Assembly (NCBI RefSeq): GCF_014268495.2
Contig: NZ_CP077087.1
Location: forward strand, 4,855,001-4,919,000
Length of the DNA stretch: 64,000 nucleotides
Direction of reading: 5' to 3'
Source of the DNA: Pseudomonas monsensis
GTDB taxonomy: Bacteria; Pseudomonadota; Gammaproteobacteria; Pseudomonadales; Pseudomonadaceae
Shown: piece by piece, positions 8,158 to 16,446 of the stretch
Layout: the number at the start of each line of letters is the position of its first letter
Numbering within the stretch: the stretch's first letter is position 1
Translations under genes and position numbers: made by a program
Notes under the pieces: model-generated
What the model saw: the letters and a program-made list of their open reading frames with translations, nothing else
Databases searched by the model: none
Told to the model about the DNA's origin: nothing

Positions 8158-9210
8158 TCAACGCCGATCCTCAACCCGAACCTGACTCTTACTCCAATCC
8201 GTCAACAAACTATAAGCCACCGCCAACAGCGTAGGCCCAATAAACAACCCGATAAACCCAAACGCAATCAACCCGCCAAACACCCCTAGCAACACAATCA
8301 CCAACGGCAGATTACCGCCACGGCTGATCAGATACGGCTTGAGCACGTTATCCACGCCACTGATGATGAACGTCCCCCAGATCCCGAGAAACACCGCCAT
8401 CCCATACTCACCCTTCCACGCCAGCCAGGCCGTGGCCGGTACCCAGACCAGCGGCGGCCCCATCGGAATCAGACTCAGCAGAAACGTCACGATCCCCAAC
8501 ACCAACGCCCCGGGAACTCCGGCAATCAAAAACCCGATCAGCGCCAGCACGGCCTGTGCCGCCGCCGTCCCGATTACCCCGTTGACCACCCGCTGCACCG
8601 TACCGGCCACCAGTTCGATGTAATAACCCGCGCGTTCGCCGATCAAGCGCTGCAGCAACCCATGAACAAACGCCGCCAGTCGCGGCCCGTCACGGTAGAA
8701 AAAGAACACAAAGACAATGCTCAGGGTCAGTTCGAGAATCCCGCCACCGATCTGCGCACTGCGCGCCAGCAGCCAGTTGCCGACCTGTCCCAGATAGGGT
8801 TTGACCGACACCATCAGGGCCGCGCCCTGCTGATCGATGCTGTTCCAGATGCCCACCAGCCGTTCGCCCACAAATGGCAACGTGCCGAGCCAGGCCGGCG
8901 CTTCGGGCAAGCCGTCCACCTGTACATCCTTGATGAACGCCGTGGCATCGCGCACATGATCGGCCAGATTGAACCCCAGCCACACCAGCGGCACCGCCAC
9001 CAGCAACATCCAGCCCAGGGTCAGGATCGCCGCCGCCAGGGATTCGCGACCATTGAGCCAGCGGGTCAGCAGGCGCATCAGTGGCCAGCTGGCAAACGCC
9101 AGTACTGCGCCCCAGAACAGCGCCGACCAGAACGGCGCCATCACCCACAGGCTGGCGCCAAACAACACCAGCAGCAGGATCTGCACCAGCAGTCGATCGT
9201 TATTGAGCAT
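8158..9210 (-). CDS. AI-2E family transporter (PerM/YdiK-type permease)
   Basis: A 350-residue polytopic inner-membrane protein. Paired hydrophobic segments lie at the N-terminus (about 8-45 and 62-85), a soluble loop at about 88-145 (DHVRDATAFIKDVQVDGL), and a hydrophobic C-terminal half with LSLIPMGPPLVWVPA and GGLIAFGFIGLFIGPTLLAV, typical of the family. Members are proposed exporters or ion-coupled carriers; the autoinducer-2 link does not hold for all. The C-terminus VRVEDRR ends next to the long inverted repeat. It follows the DUF4892 gene in the opposite sense of transcription order: 9211-9281 separates the stop of that gene from this start, so co-transcription is possible. Confidence 0.92.
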   Translation of the reverse strand: MLNNDRLLVQILLLVLFGASLWVMAPFWSALFWGAVLAFASWPLMRLLTRWLNGRESLAAAILTLGWMLLVAVPLVWLGFNLADHVRDATAFIKDVQVDGLPEAPAWLGTLPFVGERLVGIWNSIDQQGAALMVSVKPYLGQVGNWLLARSAQIGGGILELTLSIVFVFFFYRDGPRLAAFVHGLLQRLIGERAGYYIELVAGTVQRVVNGVIGTAAAQAVLALIGFLIAGVPGALVLGIVTFLLSLIPMGPPLVWVPATAWLAWKGEYGMAVFLGIWGTFIISGVDNVLKPYLISRGGNLPLVIVLLGVFGGLIAFGFIGLFIGPTLLAVAYSLLTDWSKSQVRVEDRR

Positions 9211-9281
9211 GTAAGGTCTCGAAAAAAAGTCAGTCAGGCCAAGAGTAGGCGAACACGCGGTTCGTGCTCGCCCGCCAGAGC

Positions 9282-10100
9282 TTATCGCAACAGCTCGATG
9301 CGCAGGCCAGCGCCGTCGACGCTGCCGGTTTCCATCCGGGCGGCACGCACGCCCTGATTGATCAGGGCCTGGCGCCAGGCCTCGGCTTTGGGCCCGGAAA
9401 CCGTCACCCGCTGGGTGGTATCGAGGTTCAGGCCACGCGAAATCAGGCGTAACCAGGTGTCATCGGGCTCATTCACCAATTGGGGAAAATGCAGTTCGCC
9501 GGTGCTCTTGAGCTGGCGCAGCAAGGTCGCCGAGGTCGGCAGCAGCTCGCCCAGCGGCGCCATCGCCTCGAACTGCTCGACGTGCAGATAGGCTTTGCGA
9601 TTGCCGCGGGTGATGCTGTAAAGCGCCACCAGTGTGTTGTCCTGTGGTGCCGCCAGCCTCAACAGCAGATACGCCTGCTGCTCGTCGGCACCGTACAGTT
9701 TGGCGTTGCCGAACACCTCGTTGGCCCACAGGCTGCTTTCGCCGCAATCACGGGCCTGGCACCAGAACAACAACCCGGCGCCCTGTTTTTGCAGGGCTTC
9801 ACGCGCGGCGGTAAACGCCTCGGTAGCGGAATGTTCCGGGGGTAATTCGTAGGTCACCGAGCTGGTCTGGCCACGGGCAGTGACCTGCCCGTCGAAGCGC
9901 AACTGCCCGCTGATCTTGCGAATCGAGCCCAACGGGTAGATCCGCTCCAGCTCGACCGGAGGCCGATAATCGACGATTTGCGCATCGGCCAGACGCGGCA
10001 CGATCTGCAGATCCTGACTGCCCGGCACATCGGCGGCGAATGACAAGGAACTGCAACAGCACAGCACCAACAGACCGAGTGAGCGCATAGTCCGGCTCAT
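9282..10100 (-). CDS. DUF4892 domain-containing exported protein
   Basis: A 272-residue protein from the ATG at 10100. A signal peptide (MRSLGLLVLCCCSSLSFAADVPG, cleavage after FAA; it also contains cysteines) is followed by a DUF4892-like body: VDYRPPVELERIYPLGSIRK, a GAGLLFWCQARDCGESS segment and YLLLRLAAPQDNT. The C-terminal part (SGPKAEAWRQALINQGV) looks like a BON/OmpA-like alpha-beta element. An ATG at 10088 is an alternative start. The gene lies 103 bases after a hydrolase gene on the same strand. The function is unknown; a periplasmic or outer-membrane-facing role is inferred from the signal peptide. Confidence 0.82.
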   Translation of the reverse strand: MSRTMRSLGLLVLCCCSSLSFAADVPGSQDLQIVPRLADAQIVDYRPPVELERIYPLGSIRKISGQLRFDGQVTARGQTSSVTYELPPEHSATEAFTAAREALQKQGAGLLFWCQARDCGESSLWANEVFGNAKLYGADEQQAYLLLRLAAPQDNTLVALYSITRGNRKAYLHVEQFEAMAPLGELLPTSATLLRQLKSTGELHFPQLVNEPDDTWLRLISRGLNLDTTQRVTVSGPKAEAWRQALINQGVRAARMETGSVDGAGLRIELLR

Positions 10101-10203
10101 CGGATAGACATGTCGTGGCGGATCGGGGTCGCAGCGGTATAGCAATCCATCGTGGTTGTCTCCCATTTCAACCCGACCAGCCTCGACAGTTGCCCGCAGC
10201 AAG

Positions 10204-11058
10204 TCAAGGAATGGCGAAGAACCGATTGAAACAGTCTGCGACAAGGTCGGCACCGGCCTCGTCGTTCAGGTGCAAATGATGCCCACCCGGCAGCTGTTCC
10301 CGGCTAAAGGGTAGACGCTCCAGCAGCGCCGGGTGCCTGGCCAGCATGCCGTCCGCCGCGACCACCAGGTGCGCCGGACACTGGATGCGCTGAACGAATG
10401 CCATCGCCTGTTCCTCGGTCAGGCGCAGCGGCGATGGCAGGGTCAGACGATTATCGGTGCGCCAGGTATAACCGCCCGGCACCGGCATCAGCCCTCGTTG
10501 CGCCAGCAACTGCGCGGCCTCGCGACTGACCGCCACCAGGCCTTTCATTCGCGCTTCGATGGCCCGGTCGAGGGTGTGGTAGACCGGTTTGCGCTTTTCG
10601 CGCAGGTCCAGTTGCGCCTGCAGGGCCATGCCCATGCGCTCGGCGGCGTTTTCGCCTTTGTCGGTAGGAGGAATCACCCCGTCAATCAACGCCAGGTGGC
10701 TGATGCGTTCCGGCAGCGAACCCGCCAGCACCAGCGAAACAATGGCGCCCATCGAATGCCCGAGCAGGCCAAAGCGCTGCCAGCCCAGTTGTTCGGCCAC
10801 TTGCAGCACGTCATGGGCATAGTCCCAGAGTGCATAACCAGCACCGTTCGGACGATGCCCGGAATGGCCGTGCCCGGCCATGTCCAGAGCAATGATGCGC
10901 AGGCCTTTGAGCTTCGGGGCCAGCCGCGCGAAGCTGTTGGCGTTGTCGAGCCAGCCATGCAGTGCGATCACCGGCAGACCGTCCTCGGGGCCGAACAAAT
11001 GCGCCGCCAGCTCGATATGCGGCAGGCTCAGGCGCACTTCTTCGAAGGTCGGGCTCAT
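10204..11058 (-). CDS. Alpha/beta hydrolase
   Basis: A 284-residue alpha/beta hydrolase fold protein. It has the oxyanion-hole region IALHGWLDNANSF, the nucleophile elbow GHSMG near residue 97, an acidic residue in LVVAADGML, and the catalytic His in PGGHHLHL near the C-terminus. A small cap domain lies between (about 130-200). The start at 11058 overlaps the stop of the next hydrolase gene by four bases (ATGA), so the two hydrolases are translationally coupled. The substrate is unknown; no signal peptide is visible, so it is probably cytoplasmic. Confidence 0.9.
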   Translation of the reverse strand: MSPTFEEVRLSLPHIELAAHLFGPEDGLPVIALHGWLDNANSFARLAPKLKGLRIIALDMAGHGHSGHRPNGAGYALWDYAHDVLQVAEQLGWQRFGLLGHSMGAIVSLVLAGSLPERISHLALIDGVIPPTDKGENAAERMGMALQAQLDLREKRKPVYHTLDRAIEARMKGLVAVSREAAQLLAQRGLMPVPGGYTWRTDNRLTLPSPLRLTEEQAMAFVQRIQCPAHLVVAADGMLARHPALLERLPFSREQLPGGHHLHLNDEAGADLVADCFNRFFAIP

Positions 11059-11861
11059 GCGCAATCCTTGTCCTGACGGGCTTCCCAACGGTTGAACAGG
11101 TTCTTCAGCAAGCGTGCGGTGTCTTGCGGGCGCTCAAGCGGGAACATGTGGCCACCGGGCATGCTCAACGCCTCGCCCTGGGCAAGGCGCGACACGAAGC
11201 GGGTGTGATGGCGCATGACCACATTGCTCTTGTGCCCGCGCACCACTGCCAGTGGCACCTGCAATTGTCGCGTGCGGCCGGGACTGGTGTGCGGCACGCC
11301 GCGATAGATGCTGATTTCGGTGGCCGGATCGAAACGCAGGCGCAGCTTGTCGCCAACCTTGTGCAAACCGTGTTGCAGGTAGGCGTCGAAGCACTCCGGA
11401 TCGAAACCGCGAAACAGGCTCTTGCCGGCAAAATAGCTGCGCGCGCTGTCGAGATCGGCAAACTCTTCACGGCGTCCCAGCGTGCGCCCGGCCGGGGTCA
11501 GTCTGTCGATGAATCCGAAACGCTTGGCAGCGCGGATCACCCACTGGTCAGTGCGGGTCAACACCGGCGAATCGAGCATGACCACGCCGCGATACAGTTC
11601 CGGGCAACGCAGCGCCGCATGCAAGTGCAACACGCCGCCGAAGGAATGACCCACACCCCACACCGGTTGATCCTGCTGTTGCAAATGGTGGATCAACTCG
11701 TCGACCAGGTTGTACCAGTTGTCATCCGCCGGGAAACGCGGGTCATGGGCATGCTGCTCCAGATGCGCGACCCGGTACTCGGGCGCCAGCGCCGCGAACA
11801 ACTTGCCATAGGTGCCCGAGGGGAACCCGTTGGCGTGGGCGAAAAAGATCGGTTGCGACAT
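11055..11861 (-). CDS. Alpha/beta hydrolase, coupled to the following hydrolase gene
   Basis: A 268-residue alpha/beta hydrolase: FFAHANGFPSGTY (oxyanion region), GHSFGGVLHLHAAL (nucleophile Ser), VVMLDSPVLTRTD, and GGHMFPLERP with the catalytic His. It is only distantly similar to its downstream neighbour, so this is not a recent tandem duplication. The start at 11861 (MSQPIFF) is chosen because the fold begins at once; the frame extends to 11924. First gene of a likely minus-strand operon (two hydrolases, then DUF4892, possibly the permease). Confidence 0.9.
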   Translation of the reverse strand: MSQPIFFAHANGFPSGTYGKLFAALAPEYRVAHLEQHAHDPRFPADDNWYNLVDELIHHLQQQDQPVWGVGHSFGGVLHLHAALRCPELYRGVVMLDSPVLTRTDQWVIRAAKRFGFIDRLTPAGRTLGRREEFADLDSARSYFAGKSLFRGFDPECFDAYLQHGLHKVGDKLRLRFDPATEISIYRGVPHTSPGRTRQLQVPLAVVRGHKSNVVMRHHTRFVSRLAQGEALSMPGGHMFPLERPQDTARLLKNLFNRWEARQDKDCA

Positions 11862-11985
11862 GCGGGTAAATCCATGAGCGGGAAACGTGGCGTTGATTGT
11901 CCGTAAGACCGCGCCTCCCGGCAATGACCGTAACTGCCAGGAATGATGACAGTCTGGTCAGCGTGATGGTGCGTCCGGGAGATCG

Positions 11986-12093
11986 CTACCCCCTCACCCC
12001 GACCCTCTCTCCCAAGGGGGCGAGGGGTGGGAGCAGATCTTCATGGCTTTCAAAGCCGATACTCGACTCGATCTTTCAGGTCGATGGAGAACG
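11986..12093. repeat. Intergenic repeat, CTCTCCC/GGGGCGAGGGG family
   Basis: Begins CCCCTCACCCCGACCCTCTC and contains ACTCGACTCGATCTTTCAGG, which matches the end of the repeat at 38039-38315 (AATCGACTCGATCTCTCAGG). It is the same family without the 31 bp tandem array. Confidence 0.75.
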
Positions 12094-12150
12094 TGAAAAC
12101 CGCACGTCCGGCCCACGGGCCGGGATGAGGGCATCACTGAATAAACCCAC

Positions 12151-12594
12151 TCAACGCGCCGGTGGCTGCTCGCCCAACGGCACCACCGCCATGGTCAACC
12201 GCGAAACACAACTGGCCTTGCCTTCATCGCTGGTCAGGCGGATATCCCAGACATGGGTGGTGCGGCCGATATGAATCGGTGTGGCCACCGCTGTCACTCG
12301 CCCACTGCGCAAGCCGCGCAAATGGTTGGCGTTGATCTCCAGCCCCACGCAATAAAACTTGCTGGCATCAATGCACAGGTAACTGGCCATCGAGCCGACG
12401 GTTTCCGCCAGCACCACCGAGGCGCCGCCATGCAGCAGACCGTAAGGCTGGTGGGTGCGGTGGTCGATGACCATGCTCGCCGTCAGCGATTCCTCGTCGA
12501 AGGACTCGAAACGGATATCCAGCACTTCGCCGATGGTGTTTTTCTGGATTGCGTTCAACTGCTCGATGTTCGGAGTGGTGCGCCACAAGGTCAT
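12151..12594 (-). CDS. Hotdog-fold thioesterase (PaaI/YdiI-like)
   Basis: A 147-residue single-domain hotdog thioesterase. The hallmark QPYGLLHGGASVVLAETVGS lies near residues 49-68, with the acidic catalytic residue in LAETVGS, and ends in VTAVATPIHIGRTTHVWDI. The family hydrolyses acyl-CoA or aroyl-CoA. The ribosome site AAGGAAG precedes the start. It lies 31 bases after the acyl-CoA synthetase gene on the same strand, so the pair probably forms one transcript: one enzyme makes acyl-CoA and the other releases it. The substrate is not determined. Confidence 0.92.
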   Translation of the reverse strand: MTLWRTTPNIEQLNAIQKNTIGEVLDIRFESFDEESLTASMVIDHRTHQPYGLLHGGASVVLAETVGSMASYLCIDASKFYCVGLEINANHLRGLRSGRVTAVATPIHIGRTTHVWDIRLTSDEGKASCVSRLTMAVVPLGEQPPAR

Positions 12595-12625
12595 CGCAGG
12601 CTTCCTTTGTTGTTTTGATCGTCAC

Positions 12626-14281
12626 TCAATCCTGCCACAGCACCGCCTCGCTGCGCTCGCTCCATTCTTCGAAGCGCGCGCCGTAAGTGTCTTCGATGAC
12701 ATTGCGTTTAATTTTCAATGTCGGCGTGAGGAAACCGTTTTCCACCGCCCAACTGTCCTTGACCACCACCAGCCGGCGCAGGCGCTCATGTTTGTCGAGC
12801 ACCGCGTTGACCTCTTCCAGCAGCTTCTCAAGGCTCGAATGCAGGCTCGCCCGCCCCTCGTCCTGATTGACCGTCGATAACACACACAGGCCCAGCGGCG
12901 CACTCAGGCCGTCACCGACCACACACACCTGCTCGATCCGTGAATGCACCGCCAGGCGGTTTTCGATCGGTGCCGGAGCCACGTATTTCCCTTTGCTGGT
13001 CTTGAAGATTTCCTTGAGCCGCCCGGTCAGGCGCAAGCGCCCCTCGTCATCCTGCTCGCCCTTGTCGCCGGTGCGCAGAAAGCCGTCCCCGGTCAGGGTT
13101 TCAGCGGTTTTCTGCGGTTCCTTGAAATAGCCGAGCATGTTCGCCTGACTGCGCACCTGCACTTCGCCGGACTCATCAATGCGCACCTCGACCTCCGGGC
13201 ACGGCTTGCCGATCCAGCCCTGTTTGTACTGGCCTGGCAGGCAGATGTGCGAGTAGCCGCAACTCTCGGTCATGCCGTAGACCTCCAGCACCTCGAGGCC
13301 AAGCGTCTGATACCAGTCGAGCAGGGACTGCGGCACCGGCGCTGCGCCGGACAACGCCACACGCAAGGCATCCAGCCCCAGCCCCGCGAGCACTTTGTGC
13401 CCAACCCGCTTGCCAATGAACGGCAGTCCGAGGAGGAAATCCAGACGTTTGGCCGGGATCTTGCCGTACACACCCATCTGGAATTTGGTCCAGATCCGCG
13501 GTACACCGAACATCGCCGTGGGCCGCGCCCGCTGCAGGTCGGTGATGAAGGTGTCGAGGCTCTCGGCAAAGAACACCGTCTGCCCGGTGTAGATCGACGC
13601 CAGTTCGACGAACATCCGCTCAGCGACATGGCACAGCGGCAGGTACGACAGCAACCGGTCGTTCTCGTTGAGCCCGAACAGTTGCGTGCCATGAGTCGTG
13701 GCAAACCCAAGGTTGGCGAAGCTGTGCATCACGCCTTTGGGCAGGCCGGTGGTGCCGGACGTGTAGATGATGGTCGCCAGTTGCTCGCCAGCAGGGCGCG
13801 GATCGTCACGGATCGGCGAGCTCCTTTGCAGGTCGTCCCAAGCGAAATCGAACGCGCCGGGCGGATGCAGCGGCAGGCTGATGGTCGGCAGCCCCTGCGG
13901 TATGCCTCGGGACATGCCGGGCCAGTCATCGAGCTTGCCGATGAACGCCAGTACGCTGTCCGAATGCGTGAGAACCTGATTCACGGAGTCGGCGGTGAGG
14001 TTGGGATACAGCGGCACCGAGACATGCCCGGCCATCCAGATGGCGAGATCGGCGATGATCCAGTGCGCGCAGTTTTTCGAGATCAGGGCAATATGGCTGC
14101 CTTGCGGCAACTCCCGGGCGCGCAGCCAGTGCGCAGCGCACCGGGCCTGATGGCCAACATCGGCCCAGGTCAGGGTCTCGACCTGCCCGCCACCGATGGG
14201 CTGTACCAGAAAGCGCTGGCGCGGATGCCGGGCCTCGCGTTCGTAAAACACGTCCAGCGGCAATCGGAAGGCAGCAGACAT
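12626..14281 (-). CDS. AMP-binding protein, long-chain acyl-CoA synthetase-like
   Basis: A 551-residue ANL adenylating enzyme. It has the P-loop-like IIYTSGTTGLPKGVMHS near residue 175, LSYLPLCHVAERM, the A5 motif VYGMTESCG, TGDKGEQDDEGRLRLTGR, and the A8 hinge LKEIFKTSKGKYVAP, which is characteristic of long-chain/FadD15-type enzymes. The C-terminal lysine motif is LTPTLKIKRN. It activates a fatty acid to acyl-AMP and then acyl-CoA. AGGAG lies eight bases before the ATG at 14281. A palindrome at 14322-14343 overlaps the likely promoter, suggesting control by a TetR-type regulator. Confidence 0.94.
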   Translation of the reverse strand: MSAAFRLPLDVFYEREARHPRQRFLVQPIGGGQVETLTWADVGHQARCAAHWLRARELPQGSHIALISKNCAHWIIADLAIWMAGHVSVPLYPNLTADSVNQVLTHSDSVLAFIGKLDDWPGMSRGIPQGLPTISLPLHPPGAFDFAWDDLQRSSPIRDDPRPAGEQLATIIYTSGTTGLPKGVMHSFANLGFATTHGTQLFGLNENDRLLSYLPLCHVAERMFVELASIYTGQTVFFAESLDTFITDLQRARPTAMFGVPRIWTKFQMGVYGKIPAKRLDFLLGLPFIGKRVGHKVLAGLGLDALRVALSGAAPVPQSLLDWYQTLGLEVLEVYGMTESCGYSHICLPGQYKQGWIGKPCPEVEVRIDESGEVQVRSQANMLGYFKEPQKTAETLTGDGFLRTGDKGEQDDEGRLRLTGRLKEIFKTSKGKYVAPAPIENRLAVHSRIEQVCVVGDGLSAPLGLCVLSTVNQDEGRASLHSSLEKLLEEVNAVLDKHERLRRLVVVKDSWAVENGFLTPTLKIKRNVIEDTYGARFEEWSERSEAVLWQD

Positions 14282-14321
14282 GCGACTCGCTCCTGTTTTT
14301 TGGGTCTGGAGCAAGCGTAGT

Positions 14322-14343
14322 CAACCAAGCAAGTGCTTGGTTG
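14322..14343 (-). promoter_or_regulatory. TetR-type operator palindrome upstream of the acyl-CoA synthetase gene
   Basis: A 22 bp near-perfect palindrome centred on CCAAGCAAGTGCTTGG, with only the central pair unpaired. On the minus strand it runs directly into TTGACT, a -35-like hexamer, about 40 bases before the start codon. Similar CAAGCA..TGCTTG sites serve TetR regulators of fatty-acid or amino-acid catabolism; the regulator is not in the window. Confidence 0.7.
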
Positions 14344-14409
14344 GAAAATTCAGACAAATAATTTCGTCCGCACGCGGCCCCTGCAGGAGTGAGCCTGCAG
14401 GGAACGGTG

Positions 14410-14862
14410 TTATGGGTGCTTGAGGCTGTTAAGCGTCATCGAGCCAATCAGCAGTTCAGGGCTTTCCAGCTCGGCCAGCCCCGCGGTGCTGACTTTCTCC
14501 GGCGGATACCCGGCGCCATGTTGCAGATAGCTGAGCAGATGGCCCACCAACGGGTTGTGACTGACCAGCAGTACATTGCTGACCGACACCAGTTGCTCGG
14601 CGACTTTGTCCGGGTCGGACTCCGGCGTCAGCCATTCGACAGTGCGAATTTCCGGCTCGAAACCCAGCGCCTCGCGAACAATCTGCGCTGTCTGCTGTGC
14701 ACGCAGATAGGGGCTGGCGTAGATCGCCGTCAGCGGCTGACCGATCAACCGGGCTGCACTCTTCAAGGCTTCCTGACGACCGTGTTCAGTCAGCTCCCGC
14801 TCGGAGTCGGGGCGCGAGCCATAAGGCTCGGCCTCACCATGACGCAATACCCAGAGTTTCAT
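14410..14862 (-). CDS. sixA: Phosphohistidine phosphatase SixA
   Basis: A 150-residue histidine phosphatase. The RHG motif (WVLRHGEAEPYG) is at residues 7-9, YLRAQQTAQI and EWLTPESDPD are in the middle, and the second catalytic His lies in LLVSHNPLVGHLL. The length matches SixA (about 160 residues), which dephosphorylates phosphohistidines of HPt or PTS proteins. The start overlaps the DUF4389 stop by four bases (ATGA). The gene order gpsA-DUF4389-sixA on one strand indicates an operon. Confidence 0.94.
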   Translation of the reverse strand: MKLWVLRHGEAEPYGSRPDSERELTEHGRQEALKSAARLIGQPLTAIYASPYLRAQQTAQIVREALGFEPEIRTVEWLTPESDPDKVAEQLVSVSNVLLVSHNPLVGHLLSYLQHGAGYPPEKVSTAGLAELESPELLIGSMTLNSLKHP

Positions 14863-15206
14863 AGCTTGGGTTCCTCATCTCGAGCCGGATGCGGCGCCGG
14901 TGGCACGGCGTGCGGCGCTTCACCTTCCGGGGTGCGCGGCGTTGGCCAGTCGGCGAATGGCCACGGTTTCTGGTCACTGTGAAAACTGCCGAAACGCCCG
15001 ATCTGCGCGAGAAACTGGCTCAGGCTGTCGCCGAAATTCATCAGGCCGGCGCTTGGAGCGCCATAAATCAAACGATAGATCAGTTGCACCAGCACCACCG
15101 CGCCGAGGATGAACTGCGCCACTTGCCAGACCAGTACGTAGACGATCATCCACAGCACCCGCAGGAGGATGGATTCGTACTTGGCTTCGGTTTTCGGATC
15201 GTTCAT
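14859..15206 (-). CDS. DUF4389 membrane protein
   Basis: A 115-residue protein. A hydrophobic stretch (about 13-45, LLRVLWMIVYVLVWQVAQFILGAV in part) is followed by IYRLIYGAPSAGLMNFGDSLSQFLAQIGRF, typical of DUF4389. A Pro-rich cytoplasmic tail (PFADWPTPRTPEGEAP) ends it. It sits between gpsA (18-base gap) and sixA (four-base overlap), with AGGAAG before the start. The function is unknown; this gpsA-DUF4389-sixA order is familiar from Pseudomonas genomes. Confidence 0.88.
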   Translation of the reverse strand: MNDPKTEAKYESILLRVLWMIVYVLVWQVAQFILGAVVLVQLIYRLIYGAPSAGLMNFGDSLSQFLAQIGRFGSFHSDQKPWPFADWPTPRTPEGEAPHAVPPAPHPARDEEPKL

Positions 15207-15224
15207 GGTTCGCTTCCTGTTGAA

Positions 15225-16250
15225 TCAGTTGAAACCGCTGGTGGAAATAAAGTCGACGTCGGTTTTCGGCTCGGCACGCATCAGTAGACCGATCACCTGT
15301 TCCAGCGTGCGTCCTTCGAACAGGATCGCGTGCAGCCCGGCGACCAGCGGCATGTACACACCGACCTCCTGGGATTTGGCCTTGAGCACTTTCAGGGTAT
15401 TGACCCCTTCGGCCACCTCGCCCAGACGCGACACCGCTTCGTCGAGGCTCAAGCCCTGGCCGAGGGCGAACCCGACCTGATAGTTGCGGCTCTTGGGTGA
15501 GGAGCAGGTGACGATCAAGTCACCGACCCCGGCCAGACCGAGGAAGGTCATCGGATTGGCGCCCTGATTCACTGCAAACCGGGTCATCTCGGCGAGTGCG
15601 CGGGTGATCAGCATGCTCTTGGTGTTCTCGCCCATCTCCAGCGCCACCGCCATGCCGGCAATGATTGCGTAGACGTTTTTCAACGCCCCGCCCAGTTCGA
15701 CACCAAAGCGGTCGGCACTGGCGTAAACGCGGAAGGTGCGACCGTGCAGCGCGGCTTGTACCTGCTTGCACAAGTCTTCGTCTTCACTGGCGACCACCGT
15801 GGCAGTCAGCGCGTGCTCGGCGATTTCCCGCGCCAGGTTCGGCCCGGACAGCACGCCGATGCGCGCCTGCGGGGCGATTTCTTCGAGGATCTGGCTCATC
15901 AGCTTGAAGGTCTGGGCTTCGATGCCCTTGGTCAGGCTGACCAGCATCTTGCCGCTCAGGCGCTCGGCGTGGGGGGCCAGCACCGTGCGCAGTGCGCTGG
16001 AAGGCAGCGCGACGAAGCACAGTTCGCAGGCGTCGAGGGTTGCCTGCAAGTCGGTGACGGCGGTCACTCCCGGCAGAATCTTGATGCCCTTGAGGTAACG
16101 CGGGTTCTCGCGATTGACCCGAATGGCCTCGGCCTGCTCGGGGTCACGCATCCACTGCCGGACTTGATGGCCGTTCTCGGCCAATAGATTGGCCACGGCG
16201 GTACCAAAACTTCCGCCTCCCAGGACCGCAATCGGGCGCTGTTCAGTCAT
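15225..16250 (-). CDS. gpsA: Glycerol-3-phosphate dehydrogenase [NAD(P)+]
   Basis: A 341-residue protein. The Rossmann motif LGGGSFGTAVANLLAENGH is near residue 8, SLTKGIEAQT and LSGPNLAREIAE are in the middle, and the catalytic Lys lies in LGGALKNVYAI, followed by GLAGVGDLIVTC. It reduces dihydroxyacetone phosphate to sn-glycerol 3-phosphate for phospholipid synthesis. The start at 16250 (MTEQRPIAVLGGG) is chosen over 16328 because the Rossmann strand begins seven residues later. It is the first gene of a minus-strand operon and is divergent from the TonB-type receptor gene. Confidence 0.97.
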   Translation of the reverse strand: MTEQRPIAVLGGGSFGTAVANLLAENGHQVRQWMRDPEQAEAIRVNRENPRYLKGIKILPGVTAVTDLQATLDACELCFVALPSSALRTVLAPHAERLSGKMLVSLTKGIEAQTFKLMSQILEEIAPQARIGVLSGPNLAREIAEHALTATVVASEDEDLCKQVQAALHGRTFRVYASADRFGVELGGALKNVYAIIAGMAVALEMGENTKSMLITRALAEMTRFAVNQGANPMTFLGLAGVGDLIVTCSSPKSRNYQVGFALGQGLSLDEAVSRLGEVAEGVNTLKVLKAKSQEVGVYMPLVAGLHAILFEGRTLEQVIGLLMRAEPKTDVDFISTSGFN

Positions 16251-16446
16251 ATGCAATCCGTTAATCCATACCAGTGGCGATGCCGGCATTATACGGGGCG
16301 ACCGAGTCGCGGCCAGCCCCTGCGTCAATTACCGACACTTGTAGGAAGAAGACCAATAAAACCTAGGAAAATGCCTGCAACGTGACTGGAAAAGTCGCTG
16401 CCCTCGGTTAACATGCGCGCCAATTCTTCGCTATCTAGGTTGTGCC

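Noticed and set aside
7196..8289. Several short frames in the 7.0-8.3 kb block
   Set aside because: They translate REP and inverted-repeat DNA (products such as RREEVQRSKPEAMPP), which appear as false proteins wherever these repeats occur.
16330..16446. Fur box before the TonB-type receptor
   Set aside because: No GATAAT-type palindrome is present in this gap.
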